This document shows positions 51,201 to 63,884 of a DNA stretch of 64,000 nucleotides, in pieces. The stretch spans positions 2,880,612 to 2,944,611 of the forward strand of contig JAVDOI010000019.1 of assembly GCA_032191485.1 (NCBI GenBank), read 5' to 3'. Every line of letters begins with the position of its first letter. The stretch's first letter is position 1. The position numbers and the translations under genes were made by a program. This DNA comes from Leptoclinus maculatus. Its lineage: Eukaryota > Chordata > Actinopteri > Perciformes > Stichaeidae. The notes under the pieces were generated by a model. The model did not search any database. It had not been told where the DNA came from and worked only from the letters and a program-made list of their open reading frames with translations.

Positions 51201-52046
51201 AGCATTGAAGAGAAATACATAAAAAGGATTAGAAATTAATTAGTCTTGAAATCTTTTCAGAAAGTAAAATAAAAATGTATTTTTCTCTAATGTGGCAACT
51301 TGAAAAATCCTACTTTCATCAAAATTATATATTAAGACTAATTTATGTTTTTGGAGTGCTTATGTCACTGGTGTCCAAATCCAAACACATGAACGTTCTT
51401 CCAGACACCCGTGGGTGACTTCACCGACGCTGCGTCAGCAGAGGAGGAAGATAAGCGGCGTGGTTGTTGCACGCGTCATCAAACTGCTGCATCATCAGAA
51501 ATGACGCAAAAAAAAAACACATGAATAATGTGCATAAATAATGATTCAGTCATCCGCTGTTACAAGATGACCAGAACGCAGATGGCCACAATGCATTAGT
51601 TATTTGTGTCTCTGCACACCACCCGCTTACAGAATCTAATGAACTCCTTCTACTGCGGTTTGAAGTTTCTGTCGCAGAGTGCAGACCGAACTTCTGGGAG
51701 GACCACTTTGGAAATAAAGTACCGTGAGGCGCAAGAGCGAAATGACTTTACGAGCCATGTCAACGCACTGGATTATGTTCCCAGTTTCAATACTTATCGT
51801 CTGGCGTGACACTTTCTCTTTTAACCTTCTGCCAAAAGCAGCCCTCAGGCAGTAAAGGGGGGGGGGGTTTGAATTATGAGGGAAGAATTGCTCGCTGCCA
51901 GGAAAGCGACTGCTTATTGTTTCTCTCCAAGACCTTCAGCTGGGGACGGTGGGGCTGGTTTATCTTTCATATTTTCGTGTTTACTCTGTAACTTCGTTTG
52001 CTGCTGCTACAAAACAAATTTCCCGCTGGGGATGAATAAAGTATAC

Positions 52047-52083
<37 letters not shown>

Positions 52084-55000
52084 AACAATGCCGGCCCCCC
52101 TCCGCGTCAGAGCAGCTGGCCACAAACACGCAGACGTGGACAGATTAAGGTGCCGCTCGCAGCTGATTGAGCGACGGCTCCTGAAATAGGCCGTCCCACA
52201 GGTCACCGTGTGAGACTCTGGTTCTCCTCCTCACAGATGCTCCTCGAGCCTCCGGGCCAAAACGGGCTGTAAATCAGCTCTCCGTGACATTTCATCTGCG
52301 TCACAGGACGCCGTCTATCCCCCCGGAGAGGTGAGCGCACCTGGGACACGGAGGGTGGGACGTGCGGAAACCGGAGCGACAACAAGCTCAGAATCTGCTA
52401 TTTTAAACTCTTTTTCTATGAGAATCTGAAGATCACGGAGCTATTTGAATGCAGCTGGTACAGATTTATCAATTTAGTCATGCAGGGGAAAAGGGGGAAT
52501 TAATTGTTCAAAGCAATTAGATTTGAACAAGCATCCACTTTATTAGCTCGCTACATAGAGCTTCAATGTTTGAAGAGGATAATGAAGCATATTATTTGAC
52601 TTAATTAGTTTGCTCGGCACTCTCTGGGTCTGAAAGGTGTGAAACACCAAATACTCGTGAACTAGAGCTGCACTTTACATTTGGAGGAACAGACCCGGGT
52701 ATACCAAGGCCACACAACAGTCAAACTGTCTTGTTCTTCCATGAAGTCAAAACTGATGAGAGGAACAATATGTAGAAATTCTCCGAAAGAAAATACTGAA
52801 GTCTGGGGATTTTTTGCCCAAGATTGATTCCTTGACTTACTAATCTTTCGAATAGTCTCCCTTCACAAAAGAAAATAGCAGAGGCGGAAGGACGTGGGTC
52901 ACAAGCTGAATGCAATTGTAAGTCGTAAAGTGAAAAAGCCTGCAGAAAGCGCTGGCTTTAGTCCTGTGGTTCAGACGACAGAGAAATCCTTTTAGAATCT
53001 CTTTTTAAAAAAGGAGGCTCCGCTGCTCTCTGGGAGGTGTTTACACAGATGGGTTTTTTTACAAGGGGGCAATTTAGGAGGATAACGCCTGTGCTGCTCA
53101 CGGCGGAATGAAAGGTCAAAGCCACGGCTCACACCTGTGTTCCTGTGCCAGGAATAAGAAGCTTTTATCCGGCTTTTTAAAACCAGCTCGAGGTGAAGCT
53201 CGGGTCTTCTGAGGTCTCTGCAAGAATCTGCCTTTCTGTCAAGCAAGCAGGAAGTTCAGCAACCTGCAGAGAAAGGCCGACACGGTTGGCTCCAAAGTGC
53301 ATCATAATGATTTAATGGAAAAAGAACCGCAACAAATGGGAAACGTCCTAGTCCTAGAAACGTCCTAGTCCTTTCAGAGATCAATTACTTATATATATTT
53401 GTTAATTAATCTATTTATTCATACCAGGGACAAATGAGCCACAGGTATTTATGTGCTCCAGCCTCGATCAGCAGTGCTGGAGACCTGCCGCTCTGGTGGA
53501 CGCGCTAATATTCGCCCCTTTTTGTGGTGCGATGCTCTGTGACGCGCGTTGAGGTGAATCTAGAATAAATAACATCAACAGGGACTTGGACAATGATTGT
53601 AATTTATTAACGTACAAAAGATTAAAAAAAAAAAGACAAAGCCACCAGACTCCAGTCGCTAAACGTCACCTCGCTGATCGTCGTAAAACACACTCGACAG
53701 AAATGAGATAAAACTCCGTCTGTCGGCCTTTCCACTGATACAGGAATCAGCCACTCTGGTTTGAGAGTTTGAAAGGGAGACTGAATAAGTAACAGATACA
53801 AAAATCATATAAAAAAAACCTGTAAAAGTGTATTATTGTCCTGCCTACCTTTATTATGACATGTTAGGAGTCAGGTATCTGTCAAATGACGCTTCACAGT
53901 GGATTGAATTTGTAAAAACTTTTGTTTCCTTCGTGTTCTAACAGAATCAACATATCGCCATCAGGCCAACATCGACGATGAGCTCGTCACCATGGAGATT
54001 CTGGACACTGCCGGGCAGGTGAGACGAATTATTCCCGTGTCTCTAATCCAAACCAGACCTGAGATCTCGACCTCCATCTTCAATTCATCCTAACGTCCCG
54101 TTCACTGACAGGAGAGGAGGGATTAGCACAGCGCTGTGCTTGAGGGGTACTACTTCCACCGTTAGTGTACAAACAAAGTCAAGTATCATCAACACAAGTG
54201 CATTCTCTAATGCTGTGCTCCCAGAGACGAGGGATGGATGTAAATTAGTTATCTGAAGTAGTTAAAGGCGTACTTTACACATTTAAAAAGTTGTGGTCTT
54301 GAAAGAGACATATTTGAAAAAGGACTGACGGAGACATTGATGCAGCAAACTGACTTTTAGTCACTTTCCCATGATGCAACTCAAAATACTATTTTATTAA
54401 ACACCCCTTCGTCTTATTCTATTCACACAGTTTGACAGACCTGTTCAATTTAATAAGGTAAAATTGACTTAACTCAACATTTGGGATTAAAAAAGATCAG
54501 CTATCAGAACCAGAACACATCTTCCGGTAACACGTAACCAAAAGAAAAACACTTCTTGTGACGTCTACGTAGTCGGGATGTCACGAGATACTTTGGGACC
54601 AAGCCAATGACTGTTCTGCAGTAGCACAGGTACTGGAGAGGCTCCAGACGGACTGAGACTGAAATGTGAAAGCACACCGTGAACTCACTGTTGCTACATG
54701 GTGAACATCAAATGTGTTGAAATCAGCAGGAAGAGAGAGAGTCAGGTTAGCTGTTAGCAGCCCAGCCACACTTTGGTTTTGGGCAATAAACGGAATAAAT
54801 ACAGCTGATGTTTTATGTAATACGAAAGCCTAAAGTCGACCTGAGAAAGGTTCTTTCCTCATACTTCTATGTCTAATGTATTGTGTGGTTCCCAGTAATA
54901 AAGAAAATGAATTTTCTTTATTACTGAAATAGTTACTGAGATAGTGAGAGTTCACACGTATACTCTCAGAAGGCACGGTGGACTTTGAGAGACAGCAAAA

Positions 55001-56895
55001 CAATCCAAACTGTAAAACATTCAGTTATAAGAGTACTAAGAGCTTTTACATACTTCTTTAAAAAAAGGTAGTCTGGCTCCACCTGTCTATACTGCAGATC
55101 AGCTTCAATGCCCTTATTCTGGAGAGACAGTTGTGTAAGTAATGGTAGGAGTGGATGTGAGACTCTCTAAGTCTCTAAGACCATTCCCTTCAGTCTGGCA
55201 GAAGCATTGCCGGGTCCTGGCCGCGAGGGAGAGCTTGCGTAAGTCCTCGGGCAGAAGATGAATATGCTGCAGAGCTGCGTAGGTGTTCTGCTTGCGGTTG
55301 ATTTCCCCTGCGACACTTCAGCCAAGTCATCCCTCTCTCTCTCTCTCTCTCATTATATCGTAGTCTATTTTCAGCTGGCATGAGGATGAGGTCTGAATGT
55401 TTCCAGACACGGCGTGTGTTGAATGTCAGGTCTCTCCTGACTCTTGATTTGGAACAAAGCACAGAGCTTTAACTCCGTGATTTGTGGAGGCGGAGTCGCC
55501 ATCGGCAGCTCGTAAATTCCAGGTTCAAAAGTCGGTCAGGTACACAAACGTCACACTTTCTCCGCCTGTCCTCCGGAGGGATGCGCTATATTTTAAGCTT
55601 CGTTACAACCAGAGGGACTGTTTCTGCTACAGCATGATCAAATAGGGAGGACATGGCCTAAATGTTCACAATCCTGAGACGGCTGCGGAATTAAAATGTC
55701 TGGCTTAGGCAGGCGAGGGAGAGAGTGAAGGAGCAGGGGTCAGGGGTCAGGGGTTGGAGACAAACGTTTCTGCGTATACCAAAACGGAAGCTTTTTATGT
55801 TCAAATGCAAACAGGTACAGAAATATTAAGAGTGCAGGGAGCAAACAGTCAGCAATGGAACAAAAGAAGTCCTTGCATTGAGCTTATTCATGTTTTTAGA
55901 TGGTTTGGAGTCACAAAATGTAATAGAACAGTTTTATATTTTAGGAAATTCCATTCATTACAAGGAGTTTCATGCTGTATAGTAAATATGAAGCTACAGC
56001 TAGCAGCCAGCTAGCTTAGCACAAACATTTTAAACATGGAAACAGCTAGCCTGGTAACACACTCCAGCATCTCAAAGCTCACTGATTCACGTTCTGTCTT
56101 TTATATCTCGTTTGTTTTCAGCCACAACAAAAACATGTTCGAAATAAAGAAATTGTGGTTTTACGGAAGAAGTCAAAGTTTCCAGGCGACAAATAGTGCG
56201 GCACATTCTGTTTAGATTAAACACACGAGATATAACATTATTCACTAGGTCTTAGATGTGCAGGTCGGCAGATTTTATTACCTGGGCCAGGCTAGCTGAT
56301 TCCCTCCGTTTCCAGTCTTTATGCTAAGCTAATTGTCCGCTGGTATTAGCATACAGATATGGGAGCAGTATCGACCTTATCTCAATATCTGCAAGTGAAT
56401 TTCCTAAAATAAACTATTCCTTTGACAATCTTCTAACTTTAAGTTACAACAAGCGTTTTTTTAACCGTTCTTTCTCCATCTCAGGAGGACATCCAGCAGA
56501 AGGAGGGTCACGTGCGTTGGGGTGACGGATTCGTCATCGTGTACGACATCACGGACCGGGGGAGCTTCGAGGAGGTGGCGCCGCTCCGAAGTCTCCTGGA
56601 GGACGTGAAGAAGCCGAAGAACGTGCCCCTGGTCCTCGTGGGCAACAAGTCCGACCTGGACCACGCGCGGCAGGTCGGCACGGAGGAAGGCGAGCGGCTG
56701 GCCGCCGAGATGGCGTGCGCCTTCTACGAGTGCTCGGCGTGCGCCAACGAGGGCGGCGGCGTGGCCGAGGCCTTCCACGAGCTGTGCCGCGAGGTGAGGC
56801 GCCGCAAGGCCGTGCAGGGCAAGGCCAGACGCCGCAGCTCCACCACGCACGTCAAACAGGCCATCAACAAGATGCTGACCAAGATCAGCAGCTAG
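33258..56895 (+). CDS. rerg: RERG, Ras-related oestrogen-regulated growth inhibitor GTPase
   Basis: Small cytosolic Ras-family GTPase; mammalian RERG slows cell growth. Coding exons 33258-33318, 48856-48912, 53945-54018 and 56485-56895, all GT-AG, join into 200 residues (human 199). Visible: P-loop GRAGVGKS (13-20), switch I YDPTLES with Thr38, DTAGQ (60-64), NKSD (118-121) and ECSAC (146-150), ending RRRSSTTHVKQAINKMLTKISS-like without a CAAX box, as known for RERG, so no prenyl anchor. Ala15 stands where Ras has Gly12; Gln64 matches Ras Gln61. The one extra residue is in the EGGGVAEAF loop. The last exon is very GC-rich against AT-rich introns. Neighbour: the plexin-C1 array lies head to head upstream. 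The identification is confident; which teleost paralogue it is cannot be told. Confidence 0.96.
35085..35200. repeat. Teleost repeat of the ACTTTACTTGAGTA type, fragment
   Basis: Contains CTTTTACTTCTAGTACTTCA and CTTCTACTTGTTAACAGAG, a diverged member of the family also at 28037 and 49145. Confidence 0.4.
39385..39404. repeat. C homopolymer
   Basis: Twenty consecutive C in intron 2 of RERG. Length in the assembly may be unreliable. Confidence 0.9.
43200..43710 (+). mobile_element. Internally deleted hAT element with transposase fragment
   Basis: Imperfect terminal repeats: left TAGTGTTGCAACGGTA, right (inverted) TAGTGCTGGGCGGTATGACC. Between them, about 43319-43504 reads ITIQLCKDMVPLQTVGKDGF followed by LLKTLxxRY-like and YFSQAAIPTL motifs, the central region of ZBED-type hAT transposases. 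No matching target duplication remains, so it is old. Inserted in RERG intron 2. Confidence 0.75.
46141..46162. repeat. T homopolymer
   Basis: About 22 T in a row in RERG intron 2, which could be the tail of a minus-strand retroposon. No body is recognisable beside it. Confidence 0.7.
49145..49290. repeat. Teleost repeat of the ACTTTACTTGAGTA type
   Basis: Clear member: GAGTATTTCCATTTCATG, CTTTATACTTGTACTCCGCT and CACTACATTTATTTGACA in order. Inserted in RERG intron 3. Confidence 0.6.
49376..49852. repeat. Fold-back interspersed repeat, near-complete copy
   Basis: Left end TTTGACATTTTGGGAAGTAC with GAGAAGATTGATGC, right end AAGTATATTTCCCAAAATGC ... ACTATTCCTTTA, with internal arms GTTAGCTTAGCTTAGCATAA and TATGCTAAGCTAACC. 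The two halves are inverted relative to each other. Confidence 0.7.
51995..52083 (+). repeat. Retroposon 3' tail followed by (ATCT)n
   Basis: AAATTTCCCGCTGGGGATGAATAAAGTAT is the 3' end shared by many teleost SINE/LINE elements. It is followed by about nine ATCT repeats (52047-52083) that grew from the tail. The element body upstream is not recognisable. Confidence 0.6.
53570..53775. repeat. Teleost interspersed repeat fragment
   Basis: AAAGCCACCAGACTCCAGTC and TCGCTGATCGTCGTAAAACA resemble the distal part of the family at 6717-7245, whose copy has CAAAGTCACCAGACTC. Assignment is by motif resemblance only. Confidence 0.4.
54019..56484 (+). other. RERG intron 4
   Basis: GTGAGA...CTCAG, 2.5 kb. 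It contains a (CT)n run near 55330 and a fold-back repeat at 55975-56432 close to the last exon. Nothing else was recognised. Confidence 0.55.
55975..56432. repeat. Fold-back interspersed repeat, third copy
   Basis: AATATGAAGCTACAGCTAGC and AGCTAGCTTAGCACAAACA on the left, CAGTCTTTATGCTAAGCTAA and ATTTCCTAAAATAAACTATT on the right, in the inverted order of the family. It ends about 50 bases before the last RERG exon. Confidence 0.65.
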
Positions 56896-57539
56896 GGAAC
56901 ACGACGCCACAAATGTACTATTCTTCTTCTGTAAATGTGTCTAGCGGCTCCGAAACGGGACGAAATGTGACTGATGTTATGTGTTCTTTACTTATTCTCT
57001 CGTCATGCTCCATCAAATAGGCAGCGCCTCCTCCGTCTGGAAGAGGTAGCTCATGTCGTCGCTTCAGCATGGGAGCCGTCCAAACTTTTAATGTCACTTG
57101 GATCAAAGTAACTCTGGATTGCAGGGGAGGTATTTGGTTCCTCTGCAGCTCGTCTGTTGGGGGGGATAGTGTAACTGTTCCGTCAGCAGCGGTCAAAGAA
57201 AAGTAAGAGCAGAGAACTACTATCGTATAAAAGTAGATCCACTGTCCCTAATCCCCATGTCATCCACACAGACCTTGTAAAGGCCACTACATTATCTTGA
57301 CACTAAACGTTTCTGCGGTGGACTCCCAACATGTCACATTCCAGGGAAGCTCCTCATGGCTGTCATTTTTAAATACTGTAAACTACAGTATGTATGATTT
57401 GGTATATTGCCAAAGCTGTCTCTTGAGTGTGTACAGAGCCCAAAAAGGCATCTACGGTAGACGGTACTGTCATTGTTGAAATGCAATATGTTTTTATGTA
57501 CGTGACCTGTATGATCAAAACAACCAGATGTGCACTCGT

Positions 57540-57545
57540 AATAAA
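57540..57545 (+). terminator. Candidate RERG poly(A) signal
   Basis: AATAAA, 645 bases after the stop codon, followed within 60 bases by a GT-rich stretch (TGTATGTTTGGTTG). Longer 3' ends remain possible: another AATAAA lies near 58875. Confidence 0.5.
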
Positions 57546-58939
57546 AAAGAAATGGACGTATATCCCACTGGTTTTCCTCTTGAGGAGTCTGTATGTTTGG
57601 TTGACATCCATGTTTATGTCATCGCTGGGTGCATGATGTTCCTCAGTGGAGTACTAAGTTCTTCTAAGCGCCTTCAGCCAGACCATACACAGAGCAGCGG
57701 CTGTTTAACATACGAGCTCATATCAAACTCCAGAAACTCATCTGCAGACAATCCAGGAGCAATGGGACATAACTACTTGTCACTGAGCTCTTTGACCAAC
57801 GTTAACAGTCACTTTGCATTGTTCAGGCTCCCCCTGTGGTTACTGAAGGCTACAGCAACAGCTGTTTAGTACTACACGTCCCAGACATCTGGGGGAAGAA
57901 ACACTTTGCCGTAGCTGATATATTGTTAGACATGCAAACAGGAGAGCAAGTGGCGTTTCTGTTTCTTCATTTTTATGAAGCCTGTTCAGTAATAATACAC
58001 AATCTCCTCCCAGTTCTGACACAAGTGTAAAGAGAGTGAACAGTGACGTTTTTAGACTCTCGGGTCTTCATAAGGATCAACAGATCATTGGGTTTATGCC
58101 CCGACATTTACATTTTTAAACTTCCTCTTTAAAAAGAAAGGCTTCATGGTATCACGTGTGATAGATGTCGAGGAATGTACCACACTAAGGCTGTTCAATT
58201 CATTGAAAAAAGGTGCTAAATTCTATATAGCTTCTTTCACGCCGTCCCGACCCACTGCGTCGTCTCCTATGCGCGCCATTCAACAGGTAAAAACTACATG
58301 GAAGTCACATCCGTTTAAAAGCGATGAACAGAAACACAGTACCTCATCCTACCAGTGGCAGCAGAGCAGCCTTGTGGGTGTTTTTACATCGAGATAAAAA
58401 TCAAATCAAATCAAAGTGTATCCATGTGATCGTATAACTCAATAAGCACACAGCGAAGCTGGTGCACTTCCACACAGTACAAAGATGGAGTCTGTGTAGC
58501 GGGTTAAAACCCCCTCGCCTGTGGGACACGTAGAGTCTGTGAGAGCGGATGGATTGGGAACAAAAAGCAGGAAACAACAAACGTCTCCTGGAACTGGGAG
58601 AATCCGTTCAGGCTGGAGAAACCAGACCAAACGCCGGGTCCCCGCTGGTAGAGATGCCCATCCGGCTTTTGATTTCATCGGTCAACAGTGAAAGGTCATT
58701 ATGAATTATTTGGGATTTAGAATCGAAATTATGACACTCCTAATAAGGCAATCTGAATCTGGCCATATGTTGCTATGTTTTTTGGGTTGTGGCAGAGTGT
58801 AAATACATTTAACGGTTATTTAAAAAACATCCTAGACCATAAATAGTATCAAGAAAGGGAGTTTTATGTCATGAAATAAAAAGGAATATAACTTCCTTAT
58901 GTACTGAAACTAAATGTTCTCTGTACAAGTTGATTCTCA

Positions 58940-59186
<247 letters not shown>

Positions 59187-59821
59187 ATCCCCTTATCATC
59201 TTACAGTCACTGACAATACTGGGTGGATTCGTTGTACTAGTACAGCTCACCATTTCAGCAGGTCTTTTGGGGGCAATATGGATTTCAAAAGAAACACCTT
59301 TTTTTTTATTTTATTTCATTTTTATTGCCCTGAGGCCTGAAATTAAAACCCATTCAAATGAACGTTCCCTTACTTCCCATTTAGTAGTAAACCGTAACCC
59401 ACTTCTGTCACAGCACAGTCTTAAAAAAAGGAAACCTCCCACTAAATACACCCTGCTTCCTTCAAATAGACTGCTGACTCAGGGAGAGGACGGCTTTCTT
59501 TAGTCTGTGTGAAGCAGAAAGGAGTGGCCCAGCTACAGATAATTACTAGAGGCCAAAACCCCATAACAACCAGGGGGAAAGGAGCCACAATGCTCCTCCA
59601 CATCCTGACCAGTCGGAGACTATCAGAGGGCAATTTCAGGTTGTTGTTGTCCCCCCCCCTGCCCCATCAACTGGGATAAGGAGAAGTGTTTAGGACGCAC
59701 CAGAAGGGACGGGGTTGGTGTGTGTGTGTGTACGTCATGCTCTGAAAGTCGGTGCGAAGTGTGCAGCCGTGAGTTCAAGGCACCGTGGGCCCACTCGACA
59801 ATCTCCATCGCTCTGACGTCA

Positions 59822-59822
<1 letters not shown>

Positions 59823-59878
<56 letters not shown>
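59823..59878. repeat. (CA)28 microsatellite
   Basis: Uninterrupted CA repeat about 640 bases right of the longer one. Confidence 0.95.
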
Positions 59879-59880
<2 letters not shown>

Positions 59881-62429
59881 TGGCTCGGTCGGCTGAGACG
59901 AGTGAGGGGAGCAAGCGGGCCAAGCCCGGAGCATTGATCCCACACAGTTCTCATGCCCAGCAGGGCCTCTGCTAGAAGGGTTAGGGTGGATGTGACGCAG
60001 GCATCGCCGGGGCACCAAGACGTGCGACTGAAACTCGCCGGAGGGGGTTTGAGTTCACACAGTTCTCCTCTCTTACGTCGATGTAAAAGAGAGATGGGGA
60101 GGAGGAGGCAGTAAGAGACCATATGGGGTGCCATTTTCAAATTCAATAACAGTTCAATTACTGCCTTTGGGCACTTTGGGTGTCTGTATACTGTTTACAC
60201 TTATGTTTGATGTACAATCTGTGTGTCATAAATATTTAGTATAAAAGATGATCTTACTGTTATCCAACAGCAGGTTTCATGACCTCATAGATAACTACTG
60301 TCTGCCTGGGGTTCAGAGCTAGCACAGCAGGGAATAAGAACAGGGCAGAGGGATGCAGTCTGTGGGAATGACGCTCACATCTTCATGCAACGCATCCCGC
60401 CGGTACTCACAGTTCCGTGGAAACTCAGACCCTCCAGAGGCGGCCTGTGGAGGAACACCTCATGACGCTCTGTCCAGGTTCACGTGCTCCTCCCGCGGCG
60501 CCAGGTCCTGACCACTTCCTCTGCTGCAGCGCTGCCAAGCACACTGTCCTAGAAGAGCCACAACCACTCATGAAGCTGTTTTATTTCTAAACGTAGACGT
60601 CTACATGAATTCTGTTCATACGTAGTGACCGTACTTAGCGTGACGCGTTTCCCACGCAGTCTCTTCTCACCTGAGGAAGTGACGGCTAAAGTTAACTAGC
60701 AACATTCCACGCGCAAGCTAACGTTAAGCAGAATTAAAGACAGAAGACGGCTCAGTGCACGGCTTACTTTACGGTTTACTAAACAAGACAACACGTCTGT
60801 CTTTAAACGTAGAGCATAACGCATTTTAACAAACTTAAGGACACACTTGTGGTCCATCAAACTAATTCTTCGGTTTTAGTCGAATTCTTTAGTTTTAGTC
60901 CCGCCCATCCAGGAATTGGGTAGGTTACAATCCTCATCACTGATTGGCTAATTAACAAGACCTGACCAACCAATATACGACGGATAAATACAACTTGATG
61001 GATTCAAGGACTGCTCTAAACGGAGGACACTTCGCTTGCTTCATACATCTATTCATTTGACCATAATAGAGACACGTTATCATAGAAAAGACACTTAGCC
61101 AGTCCATAGTTTAAAATGTACATTCGTAAACTGAAATGCATGTCAAACTAACAGAGTAAACACAATTAGAGCTGACAAAACAAGCTCACGAGGTAGAGAT
61201 GTGATGTGTTCAAAAGCTCGAATGGGCCTTGAGGCGGGACTGCTTTGTGAAGGATATTTTAGTTTCCCTTCACTGACCGTTTGAATTGCCAGAGCACCTC
61301 CAATTCACTAAATTGTCCTTGATCCGATACAAGTGCTTTATAACTCATTATCTTAACTTTGACTCTTTTGCAGCATCTTGCTCAGCTGGAGAAAAACATT
61401 CTGCAAACCCATTTAGAGAGCACGGTACTCTCTCTCTCTCTGATGCTACTAATATCTCTGGAGGGAAACGAGCGTCTCTTGAGCAAAAATGATTTCCATA
61501 TCCTTGCCGAGACCGATATCCCCCATACGTCCCGTTTAGATCTGCAATCACGGGGAAAACTAGCTCTACAGTGATTTCACTTTCTTTGACTGTCAAGACT
61601 AAAATCCCAGCAGAAGACAAACGGAGACGAATCAATAACAGAAAGTAAATGAAAGTGATTTGGGATATTGACATAAGGCGTATGTTTATTTTTCTTATGA
61701 ACTTATTTGGTAGCTTGAGTCCCTCTTGATGAAATTTTCCATTAGAATGCAGAAGAGTTTCACAGCAGAGGAAATGAGAGACCTACAGAGAGGGGCAACG
61801 ATCCCTCTGTAAACAGGCCGACTCTCCTCTTCAGCACAACCTCTCACAAACAGCACATACTTCTTCCCCGAGTGGGCTGCAGACACACTGACAGGCTGTT
61901 TAAGTTGAACTTGGAGAGTTTATTTCCAAAGTGCTAAACAGAACATCCGCTTTCGAGGAGAACACCAGCATCAGTCTTTGAAAGTGTTGGCGTTCCATCA
62001 ACGACAGACTGTCGTAGTTACGAGGAAGAACGCTTTCTTTTGTGGAACTTTTACACGCATAGTGGTAATTACTTTTAGGGATACAATTTATCCCTAAAAA
62101 GTCAAACATGCAATACTTTTCTATGGTCATAGCTAGGTATAGGGGATTAAATGAAAATACTCCCCCCCCCTACAATTTTTCTCATGTTTACTGTATTATA
62201 TTTCCATATGTTTTCCCTGAGAGACCTCAACAATCATAAGTGTGCCATGACATTCACTGTGGTTATTCATGATCCCCAGAGGACGATCTGGTCACTACAG
62301 ATCAGAGTTTGTTCCAAATAATATATTAATAATAACCTGAAAAAAGTGTTACTTACTCTACATCCTGTACAAGTATTGATGCTCATCCCACCATCTCCTG
62401 GCTCTAGCGTCATACTAAATGAACAGACT

Positions 62430-62502
62430 TGAGTGATATTGATCTTCTCATCTAATTATTAGCAAGAAAGCGAATAAGCGTATTTTTGGAACTATTCCTT
62501 TA
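62430..62502. repeat. Right end of a fold-back repeat
   Basis: GATATTGATCTTCTCATCTA, GCAAGAAAGCGAATAAGCGT and GGAACTATTCCTTTAA match the right terminus of the family. The rest of the element is missing. Confidence 0.55.
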
Positions 62503-63884
62503 ACGAGCCCGCGGCTCATCTCGTACTGGTAGTTTTGTGAAGTTGTTGAATGAGGGGCTTCAATTGACTTTCCCACCAACATGCATACTTACACACTGCG
62601 ATGAAGTGTTGTGTGGTACAGTACACAAACTATGTATGGTTTGAAATCTCAAATACTTCAGTATACAAGACATTCGTATTTAAAGTCAGCGAAGCAGCAG
62701 CCTGGAAAGTCGGTTTTATTCCCCCTTTATGATCTCTTATGTGTTCACAAACATGGAAACACGAGTAGAGGATTTCCAACTCTTTCGGTTCCCTCTCCAT
62801 CCTGTGCTCTATGACGCATTGCAGTTGCCATGACAATCAAGGCCTTGTTTTAAAGACACTCACTATGGCGACGAAGGCGCTGCTGTGCAGAGTGGAGGAT
62901 TTCTCTCACACACACACACACACACACACGATACACTTACAGGTGCAGCTACACAAACCCGACCCACACCCACACAGATGTGCACGAACACAGTGGTCGA
63001 ATGACGCGATGACACCTCTGATGCATGCTGGGACATTCAGGGTCTGATGTAAAAAATGTAGCTGAAGGAAATGGAGCGAAGGTTCAATATAGACGTGCCG
63101 CTACACCCTGTGAAATCAATGCTCCCTTTCCTGAGGGCACTTATACCTGCAGCATAGAGATGAAGCACTCTACTTGATGGATTAAAGCTGCATTCATGCA
63201 TGTTGGGTCCGTTGGGGGGGGGGCAGAAGAGCACCCGGATCTTTGTTGCCCTATTAAGCTGATTTGGCTAACTCTTGGGAAAAATGTCAAGGGCCTTTAA
63301 GTTATTAGATGTTTCTAACTTTGCATAAGTGATAAGACTTGATTCTACAAAAAAATGAAATCACACTTTTTCTACATCATTTCATTACAATCATTTAATT
63401 TAATGTCACAGCACCTTTCAAACACAGCTGCAATTCAAGGAAATGCAAATTAATATTTGAAATAACGAATACACAGATGTTTTAGAAAGGTGGTGTTCCT
63501 AAATAGTTATTGTTATTATACATTAATCATTTAAAAAATGTGATGGGTCCAAAGTGAATGTTTTATTTATCTCTAAGATATCAGATTGTTGGTTGCTTCT
63601 AACAAGGCTAGTGAGCCAACAGTATAATGACTTTGGTATCACGTGGTGTCGATCAGCGCACAGCTTCACTCCGGTAACGTCACCAGTTCCCATGTGCTCG
63701 GTGACAAAAGGCCTCCGCCACAAACCAGAGGCGGGAAAACCCAAGAGAGAGGAAGGGAAACATTGTTTGAGGGCGTGTGAAGGTGGTATCCGTCTCTATA
63801 TAAACAAGGCTGACCGCCATGACACTTATTGTATAGTTGTCAAGAATGTCCAAAAATAGCCATTAATTAAAGGAGTATTTAAAT

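Larger units (their letters stand above)
48913..53944 (+). other. RERG intron 3 (5.0 kb)
   Basis: GTAAGA...AACAG. It contains repeats at 49145-49290, 49376-49852, 51995-52083 and 53570-53775 and an AT-rich, homeodomain-motif-rich block at 52425-52625. A stretch around 50560-50750 has a fairly long open plus-strand reading with paired cysteines, but I recognise no family in it. Confidence 0.5.

Noticed and set aside
54112..54170. GAGAGGAGGGATTAG after a CAG in RERG intron 4, as an alternative switch-II exon
   Set aside because: It reaches a stop after four codons and lacks the conserved RERG sequence; the exon at 56485 continues the protein correctly.
56461..56910. 149-codon minus-strand open frame
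   Set aside because: Antisense shadow of the GC-rich last RERG exon, with no family resemblance of its own.
60360..60560. Possible minus-strand exon with donor CT|GTGAGT at 60410
   Set aside because: The block is GC-rich, but I find no coding family, and the nearest acceptor would leave only a 34-base exon. The evidence is too thin.
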